A stretch of DNA of 64,000 nt from Gonapodya prolifera JEL478 (GCA_001574975.1 KQ965753.1:124001-188000), one strand, 5' to 3'; shown: positions 10,182 through 22,302, counted from the stretch's first letter. The notes: a model not told the origin generated them from the sequence alone. A program made the numbers and translations.

Positions 10182-11490
10182 TCAGTAGTGTCCCCCATAT
10201 CTGTCCAAGTGATGTTTGGTGTACGGCGACTGCATTTCGACCGGAATTGACTTCGTGTCCGAGTATTGCAGTGTGTCGAAGTTCACCCGTGTTCCGTCAA
10301 TTGAGACGTAGTCTGGTCCCCGCACACCTCGCATATCGTCCCGATCTGAAATGTGGACTGATGGTGGGGCGTACACCGTCGACGCAGCAATTGATTGGGA
10401 TTCCTTTTCTTGGAGAAGCGCGTTGGCGAAGCGACGCATGTACGCACAGTAGATAATGTCGGACACGATTTGGCCACCGAAGATGGCAAGAAAGAAAAGA
10501 AATGGGTTGGACGAAAGCTATAAGGTGTCGTAGGAGTTTGGAATGCGTATGTAATTCACGACTTGGCAGTACTCACAGCTGTTCTGACAAGAACAAGAGC
10601 TATATCCGCAAACATGACAAGGATACTGCTCGCAAAGAGCGTTAGCGTTGCAGCAAGACGGTTGTTTAGCGCTGGTGTTTGCGTTGCGACTGCCGGTGAT
10701 TTCTTCATAGCACTCAATATTGCTGAGCCCTGCACTGCCTCGCGAAAGTAGTCCCACAAGTAGTACACGTGGAGAGCAATGAAACCAAGGTTGAGTGCTG
10801 TTACCAAATATGCTGACAAAGGATCCGTAAAATTCCGGCTTGGTTTTAAGACTGGTCCACAAAGGCGAGGAAGAACTCGTACCCCAGACAGCTCCGAGCA
10901 CCACCTAACGGATAACAAGCTCATTATGGAATACGAAGAAAGAATCGGGCTTTCGTGCATACCATTGAAACATTCCGGCAGTTGTAAGCATCGACACGCT
11001 CATCACAACAAGGACGAAGAGGTTTCGTTTGTACGTCAACAGCCATATCCGGAGGGCGTACGTACACCATTTTGCAAAGCTCCCGATCAAAAACAAGGTA
11101 CATCCGATCCTAGGTGGACGGTTCAATCTCATGCGCCCTCGTGACTTGTATCGACGCAAACCTCACTCACCCTATCGCTGGATTGCAGGCATAATTGTTT
11201 GAGATGAAGACCACCAGCGACGAGGTCATGGAAAATATAATTGTGGCAAGACTGAGCACCCTGAGATTAGTCGGAAACACCTGGAGGTCTGGGACAAAGG
11301 TGACCAAAATGACCAGCTGAGAGACAAAGCTGATGTGGGCATGACATGGATGAGTCCAGGCAATCACTGAGATAGGCTGCCTTTTTCGGACGGAAGTACC
11401 GTACCTCGCCAGCGTGATCGAATTGACGGCGACCTGCAGCCCAATTCCGGTATCGTCCGCGGGCACAAAGTTCGGCAAGATGTCCGCCAT
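10182..11490 (-). CDS. Seven-TM receptor-like protein, copy 3 (one apparent indel)
   Basis: Exons 11490-11405, 11329-11171, 11109-10963, 10904-10577 and 10518-10182 mirror copy 2 and copy 4; exons 2 to 4 have the same lengths as copy 4 (159, 147 and 328 nt). The start is MADILPNFVPADDTG. TM1-TM6 read cleanly and exon 4 ends at a GTGAGT donor. In exon 5 the reading after LSSNP is out of register by one base at a T-rich run (about 10491-10503), whereas TM7 (GGQIVSDIIYCAYMRRFA) and the tail (SDRDDMRGVRGPDYVSIDG) are otherwise conserved to the stop. This is either a true frameshift in a recent copy or a homopolymer base-calling error. Confidence 0.7.
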
Positions 11491-12203
11491 CCTCAGGGTC
11501 AATCACTCTGCAGAGTTGGCTGCGCTCGGTCGACGAATGAATGTATGTGCAAAGAAGCTGCGACTTGGGGTTCAGCCCCAAGGTATAGAAAAGGATCCGA
11601 AACCGGCCGGGAAGTAATTCACCCCGACGCCCCGACGTCTCCCATCGGCCAGCAATGCCTCCCCATCCCGCAGCATTCCTTTGACAATAAAAAACACCGA
11701 AATCAATTCTGAGTGCGATCCTTATCTTTCCTCAAATACCTTTCAAAGGTGTCAGGCAGGTTCATTGGGACGATTGCAAAGTTCCATTGTGAGCCGCCGC
11801 CTTCCCTCCATACATCCGCGCATTGCACAACCAGTTGAAGAGAAAGACACAAGATTCCACTTCAGGTTGGCTGATTTTAAAAGCCCCTCGACTTTACGCT
11901 GCGGATTGCGTACCTACTCAACTCAATGCTTTCAGGCGATTTCAATTTATCTTCAATCTTGACAGTCGAAATACAATTTTGCTTGAGCAGTACCGGGTCA
12001 CTTCAACACCGCGATTCGATTCTTACTGTCACCCGTTGGATCGGTAAAATTGTCATTGTTTGTTTATGTGCGGCTGTGTTTGATGTGGGAACAGAATCCA
12101 GCGCATTTCGGCGGACCACGTGTAATGGCATTCAAAACATTAAATGTAGTGCTGCAACAAAAATCTAGGAGCGGCTTGGCAGGTGTACGTGACGCCGGTA
12201 CCG
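11491..12203. other. Intergenic between 7TM copies 3 and 4
   Basis: No gene is recognised. The stretch presumably includes the promoter of copy 3 and the 3' end of copy 4. Confidence 0.4.
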
Positions 12204-13550
12204 TCACGCGTATCGATCGGAGGTGCGTGGAGGAAAAGGAGCCGGCATCCCAACAGGACTGGGCCGGTCATTTGAAGGATAATTCTGCAAGATCATCCGG
12301 TTCCCGTCGATTGAAACGTAGTCAGGTCCCCGCACACCTCCCACGTCCTTGCGATCCGAGACGTGAGCCGATGGTGGAGAGTACGCAGCTCCGGGGATGG
12401 AGCGCAGCTGCTTTTCTTTGAGAAGGGTGTTGGCGAACCGGCGCATGTAGGAACAGTAGATGATGTCCGACACGATTTGGCCTCCGTAGACCGCAAGGAA
12501 GAACACAAAAGGGTTCGAGGAAATCTTGGGGGTGGAAAGGGCATTAGCACAGCCGTCTCAAATGAAAAGTCAGACACCAAGGCGAAAAGGCGACAGTCAC
12601 AGCTGTTCTGACAATGACAAGAATGATGTCCCCAATCATGACAAGGATGCTGCTTGCGAACAGAGTCAACGTCGCGGCAAGACGATTGTTTTGGGCTGGC
12701 GTTTGCGCTGTGACTGCAGGTGATTTCTTCGAGCCACTCAATACAGCTGAGCCCTGGACCGCTTCGCGAAAGTAGTCCCACAAGTAATACACGTGGAGAG
12801 CAATGAAGAGAGAGTTGAGTCCTGCGACCGCGTACGCCGATAAGGGATCCGTGAAAGCCCGGCTTGGGTTCACGACGGGTCCACAGAGGCGAGGGAGAAT
12901 TCGTTCCGCAAATAGCTCCGCGCACCACCTGCGAAATCAAGCACATTAAGGGATACTGCAAAAGAATAATGGGGCTTTTGTACACACCATTGAAGCATTC
13001 CAGCGGTTGTAAGCATGGACACGCTCATCAAAATCAGCACGAAAAAGTTTCGTTTGTACGTCAACAACCAGATCCTGAGGGCGTATGTGCACCATTTCGC
13101 GAAACCCCCGATTAAGTACAAGGTGCATCCGATCCTGGATGGAACAGTTCGATTAGCAAGTGGTAATCTGAGGATCGATCCTGATCGGGCGGGCGGTCGA
13201 TGAACTTCCACTCACCCAACAGCCGGATTGCACGCATAATTGTTCGAGATGAAGACCATCAGCGAAGAGAGCATGGAGAATATAATCGTGGCAAGACTGA
13301 GCACTCGGAGCGAGGTCGGGAACACTTTGAGGTCGGGGATAAAGGTGACCAGAATGACAAATTGCGAGATGAAGCTGTGGTGCGCCGGCATGGGACACGA
13401 CACAGCATGAGTTCACGCAACACCAAAGACGGGACGCCACTTCGGAATCGGAAGCAATGTACTGTACCTCGCCAGCGTGATCGAGTTCACGGCAACCTGC
13501 AGCCCAATCCCCCCGTCGTCGTCAGGTACGGTGTTTGACAGGCCCGCCAT
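12204..13550 (-). CDS. Seven-TM receptor-like protein, copy 4
   Basis: The best preserved member. Exons 13550-13468, 13374-13216, 13134-12988, 12928-12601 and 12524-12204 join in phase to 345 aa. The N-terminus is short (MAGLSNTVPDDDGG). Approximate segments: TM1 29-47, TM2 52-74, TM3 84-104, TM4 108-128, TM5 160-183, TM6 212-236, TM7 245-266. A roughly 80-residue tail follows, with YSPPSAHVSDRKD and GPDYVSIDG. All other copies keep this tail motif, so it is under constraint and may bind a partner. Exon 4 ends at GTGACT. The topology is GPCR-like; the family was not identified and the ligand is unknown. The gene likely faces the cell surface. Confidence 0.8.
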
Positions 13551-14339
13551 CGTCCTCTCGCTGTCAGTCACTCTCCGGAGGAAACACTAAACAGCCACGT
13601 GAGGACAGAGGATCAACCACAAAAGGTAGAGTAGACGAGAAAGGATCCGGTTCGGCCGGGCCAATAATAGGTGGCGGGCCAACCTGCCCGGGGGCGCGGC
13701 GGGTGTCAACCAGTATTATACTGTCTCCCCCATCCGCTTGCGATACCGGTGGATGTGAAAGGCACAGATGCGCCCTCAAGTGTGAAGAGTTGATGCTTAT
13801 TGTATCACATCGACCCCAAAAGCACCCGGCACGGACCACATGTATCCACGAGGAAGAAGGACATCATCATTGAGTCCCGATGCGAATCATGTGAAAAGAA
13901 TGGTGGCGGGTGGAGAAAGCCCGAAAAATCGACGATTCCTTTTGTCCAATTCCAATTCCAATCCAATTCCGGGTGAAGCCAAGCCGTTCACCTATTCTGG
14001 TCCGATGGGGACGGGAAAGCGAGTCAAGGGGACGATGAGTTCGGTATCGGCATGGCGTAGCGGTGGCGATCGATGCGGAATTTGGTGGTGTGACGTGGGA
14101 TTGTTGTGAAGGTTGAGAGAAGTTTTCTTTTGGGTTAGATACATTTACTTCCTTAAAAAGTACACTCACACTCTAAATGCACTTTTCAATAATATCGTCG
14201 TGCAAGTTCATGCATAAATGTCTGTGAATTGTCCAACGACAACGACCTCCGCTCGTTTCCAGTCCACACATCCGTGCACTTTCCACTTCCGTTTTTTCCC
14301 TTTGCTTTTTCCATTGCTGCTTTTCTCGCCACCAATCCC
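13551..14339. other. Intergenic, no gene assigned
   Basis: Short frames only; no domain recognised. The region separates the 7TM array from the Cys-rich membrane protein genes. Confidence 0.4.
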
Positions 14340-16110
14340 TCAACCCATGCCAGCTTTTTCACCCCACGTCATGCGTCCCAAACACTGCACTCGGCACATG
14401 CAAACGTGCCCCATCCACCCTCCAACTTTTTCACCCCCGCCACTGAAACTCAGCATTCGCGCTCGGCGGGTTATCCAATAAATACGTGCTCTGCATCGCG
14501 TAGTTCTGTACTTGCGCTGTGCTGCCCATGCCTGCTCCTGCCCGTCCTCTCCGACGTCATATTCCCCCACCTCCACCTGCCCCACCCTTCCTGCTCTCCT
14601 TCCCCGCCCGCGACCCAACGACCCACTCCCACTACCGCCGTACCCAGCCGGCGCCATCGACGCGTACTCCCCCACCCCGACATCCGTCTCCGGCACCCCA
14701 CTCGCTGGTGTATCCATCGAAAACACACCATGCCGCACCCCAAGCTCTTCCAACGCCTGGGCGTCTTCCCACGTCCCCGACTCGTACCCGGGGGCCACAC
14801 CCGCCACTGCTGCTCCTCCCTGCGCCTCCGCATCCGCACCGGGACGCCGCTTGAGTGTGGACGGGGACACCAACGTCCCACCCGGCGCGAAATGGGAGTA
14901 CTTGCTCATCTCCTCGGCTTCCATCGCGCGTCTGTGCTGCGTCTCGCGCCTTTCTCGCTCGGCGGCGGCACGGCGGCGCGTGCGTGCGCGGATGCGGAAG
15001 GAGATGAAGACGGCTGCTGTTACGGCCTTGGTGTGGGGAAGGGGGGGGGGGGGGGGAAACGGAGGGGAAGGAGCAAGGATGAAATGGGGAGAAGCGAATG
15101 GCCATGAGTGAACAAGTGAGGCAGAGACAAACGGGCCGGGGCCGGGCAAAGACTTACGACCCCGACGGCGAGGACGATGCCGAATATGAGTGTGAATGAG
15201 AGGTGGAACCCTTCCTCGCCCGGTTTCGTCGAGGCCTGAGCGGTCGAAGTCGCTCCTTTGGTACATTCCAACCGGGTCACTGACGTACCCCGAGGAAGCA
15301 ACGAAAGAAGACTACGTACCGAGCGCAGCAGCGGCCACCTGGGCCGACTGGGTTCCCGTAGGCGAGCTCGACGTCGATAGGGAGGTGGCAGTGGAGGTTG
15401 GGGATTGGGGTTGTTGAGATGTCGGGACGGCGGTGTCGGTTGATGGGGGGAGAGGGGCGGCAGAGGTTGGGGAAGAGTCGGCGGGTATGGAGGGGGATGG
15501 GTCTGTGGCGGGTAAAGAGGATGTGGAGGCGGTTTGGGTGGGTGTTGGGTCTGCTGGCGATGGCGATGGCACTGTCGATGTGGGAGCTACGATTGGGCAT
15601 GCGTATCATTCAGTTGAACAACTCCATCGCCCCACTTGGACGCAACCAAGTGACACCGACGACTTACCAACAGGCGACCCGTCCGCGTTGTATCCGGGTC
15701 CTTGGCCCGGTAGGGGTGTTGCTGCGGCGCATCCGGCTGGGTCTGGGGTGGTACATCCAAATCGTGCAAAGTGAGTGAGAAAAGCAGGCTGGAACGGTTC
15801 AAGCAGGTGGGCGCCAGCCGCCAATTGAGGCGCCTACTCACCATTGGAGCACCAATTGTACGCGCAGGCCGTGTACCTATCACCCCAAACCCCAGTATCA
15901 GCAACCGACAACCACCAACACCACCAAACTGCTTCAGCTCAACCAGCCACACACGTAGCCGTACAGTTCCCATCCACCCCACACGCGCGCGTGACCTCGT
16001 TCAGCGTCGCGTTTGCAGTCCCGCATTGGACGTCGGTCGTGCATGGGATGCGTTTGTGCAGGTGGATGTGGAAGGGGCGGAGGGAGGGTACTGGGAGAGG
16101 GGAGAGCGGC
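14340..16110 (-). CDS. Cys-rich, Ser/Thr/Pro-stalk membrane protein copy B
   Basis: The order from the 5' end is as follows. An exon (about 16090-15960) holds PCTTDVQCGTANATLNEV and ends CTATCVAG. YTACAYNWCSN follows (about 15890-15842) with a GTGAGT donor. The next exon holds PAGCAAATPLPGQGPGYN (about 15760-15670). A long Ser/Thr/Pro stalk runs to a GTACGT donor near 15320. A TM exon (FHLSFTLIFGIVLAVGV, about 15270-15160) is followed by a basic cytoplasmic region (RIRARTRRRAAAERERRE) and a Gly/Ala-rich tail to about 14340. The ectodomain pattern is shared with copies A and C. The signal-peptide exon was not found, so the 5' boundary is uncertain. This is probably an O-glycosylated type I surface protein; partner unknown. 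Confidence 0.6.
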
Positions 16111-16497
16111 GGAAATTAGGGGAAGGGGAGAGGGGAGTATGGGAATGAGAGGGATATGGGATCGCTGGAGAGGGCTAGGAAGCATATCAGAGAAACGCAC
16201 CCATCCTAGCGACTTCTCCTGTGTTATCTCCGACTGGACTGCTGCCTCTCATTCTCGCGTCTTCTGCGATCGCTCCCTCTCTTCTCGTCGCACGCGCAAC
16301 TCGGTATCGCGGTGTTTTCTCGTAAAAGCAGGAGCGGGGAGAGGCAAGGGCCGCAGCCACGGACGGCGCATTTGTGAGCAAACACAAGAAACCCACTCAG
16401 GGTTACACCGAGCTGATTAAGATAGTAAAGACCTTGCCTTGAGCTCGCCCGTAGGGAGCGATATAAGTAATTCGCGCCTCCATGTCGGGGGCTTGAA
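16111..16497. other. Upstream region of copy B
   Basis: It should contain the missing first exon (signal peptide) and promoter of copy B, but I could not identify a convincing signal peptide here. Confidence 0.3.
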
Positions 16498-17482
16498 TTA
16501 GAAAGAATTTGATGACCTGTATCTTAGACTCGATAATACCGTTATACACCCCAGACTACCTTCAAGATCTCGACTCGAAAGTGAAGAGTTCAGGCGCCTC
16601 CGTGACGACCAACCCCACCAGCCTGCGCCAGCCTCCTGACGTGCTTCAGGTTGCAGGGCTTGACGGCGTGGCGCGAGATGTGCCTGACGTGAGAAAGGGT
16701 GACAAAGCTGACAAAGCTGAGTGCTTCCTGTCACGGCCCAGAGGTCGACGACCGCCTTTGCCAGAGTCTCGCCCACCGCCTTGTGCACCATTAGTCTGTA
16801 CACAAGTCGTAGGAAAATCTGCTCTCGCCAGAGCCTCCTGTCGGCATCGTACGTCGCGCGAAAGGGTCTGACCGGCAGCGACCTTGCCCTCTCTGGTTGC
16901 TCCGGAGCCTTGTCCAGCCACGGCGACCAAAGGTAGTCAAGGAAGTCGACTATTCCAAAGTTCGAAAGTGTGAGCGCCTTCAGGTCAGCCCCCTCTGCGT
17001 GCACGATGTCCACAACCGGTCGTCCCGATGTTGAGCCCCGCAAGAAATCAAGGAGTGACACTTCCGTGCCCCCGGACAGCTTCAGCAAGTACTCGAGAGA
17101 GTTTAAGGGCTCTGATGTGAGCTTCTTGGTCCTGGATCACGAGTTTGAGGCAAGCTTGACCTTGCGGCGCCCGCGTACGTTGGACACGTCCACCCGCTTG
17201 TTCTCCGTGGAGAGTTAAATAGCCGTCGCGAAGGCTGGTGCAAAGTCTGGGATCGTGGCGGGCACGCGCAGGAGCATCAGCATCCAGTCTGCCTGCTGCG
17301 TGAAAGCAACCGCCCGGGTCTCGGTTCGCCATCGATGGGCTGGCGCCCAACCGGATTCTCTCGCCTTTTACGCTTCCTTGAACCGGCTCTTGGCTGTCCG
17401 AGCCGTTCGAGCTCCTTCGGTCTGCGCGACTTCCGTGTCCACTCCACACGGCGAATCCGGGCAGGAGATGCCTGGTACTCAA
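16498..17482 (-). other. Unrecognised coding-like region
   Basis: A minus-strand reading (about 17088-16700) has protein-like composition, including LSNFGIVDFLDYLWSPWLDK and FLRLVYRLMVHKAVGETLAK. A plausible upstream continuation lies near 17210-17090. Reading-frame agreement is lost on both sides and no family is recognised. It may be the remnant of a gene or of a DNA transposon, but no terminal repeats, target-site duplication or catalytic motif were identified. Confidence 0.3.
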
Positions 17483-17870
17483 ACTTTGAGGGTATTAATC
17501 GAAGTCCTGGGAGCAACTGTACAGGTGGGCGACGGGAGGAGAGAGATCCGGGTAGTTGGGGGCTGCACAAAATACTTTGGCACCGCCACGGACAGACATG
17601 GGGTCCCCGCGAGACAGCTTTCCCTCGCACCCGCAACCTAAAAGCTTCGCACCTCAGTTCGACCCTCGCTTCGCTCGTGTCTCATTACGGGCTCGCAACA
17701 AATACAAAGTCGCAGGTGTCTTCGCTGTGTGTTGATTGACATTACAAAACATGTGGTATTATAGTCTACGAACCGTACCTTCCCTAGAATTAGATTCCAA
17801 AACCATCCCTCCCACTCGCGCACCACCACGCCCAGTACCAAAATCAACCTCCCCCACACCGCCTCACACC

Positions 17871-20800
17871 TCACTTGGACAATGACCGCGTCCTATCCGT
17901 CCTCACGTACGCCTTCTTCACTCCGCCCGCTTCCTCCGCCTGCGCGGCAGCGCTGCGAGCGAGCGAGCTTCGCCATTGCGTGTCCGAGTCGGCTGGGTAG
18001 GTAAGAGTAGGGTGTTGTGGGGTGGGGGTGGGGCAGGAATGGGTTGGGTCAATGAATTTGTTCAAATGGTAGTTGGGGGTCGAAACCAGGCACAAGACCG
18101 ACTACTCACACCCACTCCCACTACTCGGACTCGTCGGACTCGGCGGCCCAAACCCTCCTCCTGCTCCTGGGGACCGTCGGCGGCGTCGTCCCCTTCCCGA
18201 GGGTGTGCCCATGACGTCAATGACGTCGACGTCGGGGAGGGAGGGTGGTGCGGGGCGTTGGCCGGGGACTGAGTTTAGGGGGGAGGTTGGAGGTATAGGA
18301 AAAGAGGGGGGAAGGATCAAAGTGAGTCAAGGACCAATGCATGCGCAGGAGTCCAAGTTCAAGTGCAAGTAGGGGCTGCGCATGCGACACTCACCAGTCA
18401 AATACTGCGACCCTCCACCGGCAGGCACCGGCAACACTGGCGGCGAACTCTTCAACCTCTTACTCACAGCCGGGCTCGTCAATCTCTCTCCCCTTGCTCC
18501 CCCCGCCGCCCCCGACACGGGCATGTAGTACGGGTTCACGAACGGATCCCTCCCCGGTGCGCTCCAGTTGCCCTGTGTTGCGAACCCTGGTCCGGGTCCC
18601 TTCCCCTTCCGAGCCGACGCCGATGCGGGTTTGGTGCTCATTTCCGGGTTAAGACCGAACCCGCCCCCGGCAGAAGGACCGAGCGTGACGCTCCCGTACC
18701 CGGGGCTCCCCGGAGCGCGCGATGTGAGGGTGGTGCGCCAGGATGAGGATGAGGGGAGGAGGTCGGCTGATGTTACGGATTCTGTTTCGTGTGTGTGGTG
18801 TGTGCAGTGGGGGGCGAGGGGCAGTGGTTCGGAATTGGTGGTCCAAACGGATGACAAGACCAATTGAATGAGCATTATGCAGACAAGCCCAAGCGATAAC
18901 CACATACCAGGCGAACTCAAATCATCCCTCTCCCTCCTCCTCCTCCTCCTTACAACCATATAAGCGCACAGCAAGAACATTGCCACGATCGCCACCACGA
19001 TGGCGACCGCGATGACGATCAGAGCTGCCAGCGACAGATTCGTACCACCTGTGCGATGCGCCGAAAGGTAGGGTGTGTGGGGGAGGGAGTGGAAGGGATG
19101 GGCAGCAAGGGTTACGACGTCAGGCGCGCAAGGGTAAAGCAGCGGAAGCGAGAGAGGCAGAGGGCATGAGGACACGTACCGATGCCAGTCCCGCTCCGCC
19201 CGCCCTGGTTCATGGCGTCGCTTCCGGGGGTGTTGATCATTTCCATGCTGATGGTCGTGGCGCTCGCAGTACCGGATCCGGATCCAGCTGCACCGGCGCT
19301 GAGACTGGGCGTGAACGTGGTTGTAGAGCCAGCACCTGCGGTCCCGGTCCCGGTCCCACTCGCGCCAGATCCGGACCCAATCGTCGCGCTCGACCCCGCA
19401 GCAGTCGTCGCCAAGGCGGTCGTAACGTCCGCCGCCGCCCCCGTCGGAACCACCGTCTGCCCCGTCTGCCCCGTCTGCGCGCCCTGCGCCTGAGTGGGTG
19501 CACTCCCGCTCGTGAGTGCGCTCGTTGGCTGCGGAATGGAAGGTGGGGCGTCGATTGGGTTCGGGGGGTTGGTTGGCGGTGGAGGAGTGGCGATGGGGGA
19601 GATTGTGGTGGGGTCAGGGTTGGGGGGAGGTGTGGACGCTGGCGCGATGGATGACGTGGGTGGTGGGACGAATGTAGGTGTGGAAGCGGGTCCAGCGGTC
19701 GACGTGGGCGGTGGTTGAATGAATGTGAGCGTGGATGCGGTGACGGGGACCGCGGAGGATGACGGTGTTGGGTTCGGTTGGGCGCTGCTGAGGGGGAGTA
19801 CAGGTGTCAACGAGGGTGGTGGTTGATTTGATGGAGATGGGGAGGGTGACATCGAAGGTGTTGGTGAAGGAGATAGGAGAGAGGAGCTGGGTGGAGGTGT
19901 GTCTGCCGGTAACGAAGTCGACATGGAAGGCGTTGGTGAAGGAAGAGATGAAGTTGAAGAAGGGGTGTCTCGCGACATCGAAGCGGTTGGGGACATGGTA
20001 GCCGACATCATTGGGGGATCTGACGTGGTAGGATTCGGCGATGGCGATAGCGACGTGGGAGGATCAGGAGATGGCGACGTTGAGAGCGTCGGTGGTGGAG
20101 TGGTCGCGTCCATGGGGAGCGAGACCGACGTCGCACTACAAAGTCAACGCATGAGAGCCACTTCCCACCTCCAAACAAGCACGCATGTAGCGACACACCT
20201 CTGCATCCATTGGCTCATGACCGTTTCGGGGACACCCGTCTCCATCGCCGTCGACCTCGGCTCCCCCGCACCTGCACCTGCAGGCATTGCTGCCATCGCA
20301 CCGAACCCCTGTAAGCCAGGCAGTGGCGTGGCCAGCCCGCACCCAGCGGGGTTGTTGGAGCACCAGTTGTAGGCGCATTCCCAGTATCTTGATTTCCGAG
20401 TCGCCCAATGGAAGGGGAGGGGTACAACGTCAGGCCACATGTACGTCAACCCGCACAACCACACCGGTCCTCGCAGCGCACGAACTCAGACTCACCCGTC
20501 AGCGCACACGGCATGACACACACCCTCCTGCCCACAAAAATTCGCCAGCTCGTTGAGTTCACCCCTTGCATGGCCGCATTCCGCGTCCGACGTGCAATAC
20601 ATTCGGCGGTGATGACGATGGCGGGAGGGGGAGGGGGAGCCTGGTGTGGCCAAAGTGGCAGCGTGAGCCCACTCGGGCGATGGGGAGGGCATTGGGTCCG
20701 TACCTGATGCTTCGGTAAGTGGGAGTGCAGAACGAAAAGCGAGGATGGACCATGTGGGATTCGTTGGTTCCGTCGACTCTGCAAAACACAGGGGGTGGTA

Positions 20801-20935
20801 AGGCGTCCCTGGCAGCAACGCGGTGTCGATGCACTCACTGCGCGGTCTTCGTCGTCTCTTCCGCGGTGTCGTTGTGCACTCCTCCTGCCGTCCCCCTGCG
20901 AACGAAGGTGTGGCTGCGATCACCCTCGCTTCCAA
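17871..20935 (-). CDS. Cys-rich, mucin-like type I membrane protein copy C
   Basis: The exon with YCTSDAECGHARGELNEL and CHAVCADG ends at a GTGAGT near 20490. The next exon begins with YWECAYNWCSNNPAGCG (about 20387). A very long Ser/Thr/Pro stalk with repeated SPSP/TPS patterns spans about 20110-19185. The TM exon (SLAALIVIAVAIVVAIVAMF, about 19040-18980) is followed by a stop-transfer RRRRRRER. Cytoplasmic exons (about 18785-18390, 18270-18105) lead to a last exon ending RTDRTRSLSK at 17871. The stalk suggests heavy O-glycosylation. The first exons near 20.7-20.9 kb are uncertain and the signal peptide was not found. The ectodomain motif C..D..CG.A...N then CxYNWCSN is shared with A and B. 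The family is unknown to me. Confidence 0.65.
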
Positions 20936-21319
20936 TTCCAGATGGCCCGTCCGCGCAAATCTTCACGCGATTGCACACGCGGCCGCTAATGGCTGGTCCG
21001 TCCCTCCTTGATTGCGCAGACTGGGGCGGGTTCCTTTTTTGGTAGGTTCACCCGGCGATCTTTTGACAGGATCCTCACCGCACAAACGCCAGTCCAGACA
21101 CCCACCGTCATCAATCACGCTGCAGAGCACACCACCGAGCGCATGTTGATTGCAATCTCACTAGCTCAAAGTGGAATACAGCACACAGTAACAAAAGAAG
21201 TTCAATAATATCGATCTCGTATGGAGTCCTCACTTCTTGGCAGCTGAAATTTGAATGTTATCACTTCACAGATCACATTCGTTCAATCGCGCAAAGCTAT
21301 AGTAGTTTGTCGCGATCTC
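20936..21319. other. Divergent intergenic region
   Basis: It lies between the 5' end of copy C (minus) and the F-box gene (plus). It probably holds both promoters and perhaps the missing signal-peptide exon of copy C; nothing specific was recognised. Confidence 0.35.
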
Positions 21320-22302
21320 ATGGAATCCCTCCCCGTCGAAGTTCTCCATCGGATCTTCAGACTCCTCCCGGCAGCCACATTCTACTCAGTCCCCCCAATC
21401 ATCTCACACCACTTTCGGGATGCGTCTTGTCTGGCGATTCCCGGCTGTCCCGACCGCCTGCTCGCCATCGATTGCACAGTCAGAGTGCGTCGCGAGAGGA
21501 TGAATTTCGAGGTGACGCCCGATCCTCTACGGGTCAAGCCCATGTTTGAATCAGTCTCGGCTCCAGGCTTGGATGGAACAGGACCATTTGCATGGACGTG
21601 TGCGGATATCGAATTTGACTTGGAGATCAATGAAATTCTAAATCGCGGCGGCGGGGACGTTGGAGTTCTGGAGGAAATGCCCCGGCGAAAAACAGTGGCG
21701 ATTTCTCCTCCCTTGAGGAAACTGCTTGACGTTGAGAGCCGAAGGGACGTTTACTTCGTGTTCAGACACCTGGACGTTTCACTGTTTTAAACTTTTCCCT
21801 CTCGTGCTTTATTGGACGGTCCGGGCGTGAGGAAAGTGGTTGAAGAGCTTGCGACCTTGGTCAATAAGCACGGCGTACGTTCTGTCGCCTGCCGACAGGC
21901 AGAAACGTGCTTCCAGGTTCGGAAATGGTATCCTGACATTGTCATGGAGAGTGTCACCCATCTTTCGCACAATCTATATTCGCTTGGATCAGTAATTCTC
22001 ATCATTTCAGATCTCGGAATGCGTAACGGCGCTCGATATCCTGCTTGCCATGTTCCCGAATTTCTCCACGCTGGAAACAGAAATCTGGTATCACCTCCGC
22101 AGATGAGCTCATTCGCTGCATTCCGGACGCGCGCAGGAGAAAGATAACCGTACTTGAGGAGTCGAGCGGCATACCGTTGGACTTGGACGAGGCGGGCGAG
22201 AGCTTGAACATTCTCCACCTTGCCCGTGTCTTCCCATGTCTTGAGCGGATATCACGCATGGCATTCGCGGATAAATCCAGCATGACCTCTCCTGAACCCT
22301 AA
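21320..22302 (+). CDS. F-box protein
   Basis: ATG 21320 opens with MESLPVEVLHRIFRLLPAA, a typical F-box start (LP.E.L..IF..L), and continues through an open exon to about 21780. Further readings on the same strand look like later exons: VVEELATLVNKHGVRSVACR (about 21838-21900), CVTALDILLAMFPNFSTLE after a TTTCAG acceptor near 22010, and ADELIRCIPDARRRKITVLE to a stop at 22302. The first junction is not certain. By family it would be a substrate adaptor of an SCF ubiquitin ligase, binding Skp1 through the F-box; the C-terminal region shows LRR-like leucine spacing but no clear repeats. Confidence 0.55.

Noticed and set aside
15047-15058. Run of G residues as a regulatory or G-quadruplex signal
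   Set aside because: It lies in a short intron of copy B; a single homopolymer with no further G-tracts is not enough support.
14229-15107. A 292-codon plus-strand frame opposite gene B
   Set aside because: It is antisense to the TM and cytoplasmic exons of copy B, has low-complexity Pro/Arg composition and no ATG-linked domain. It results from high GC on the other strand.
19112-20113. Possible tandem-repeat or satellite DNA in the Ser/Thr/Pro stretch of copy C
   Set aside because: The low complexity is at protein level, with shifting codons and no fixed DNA period; it is explained as the coding stalk.
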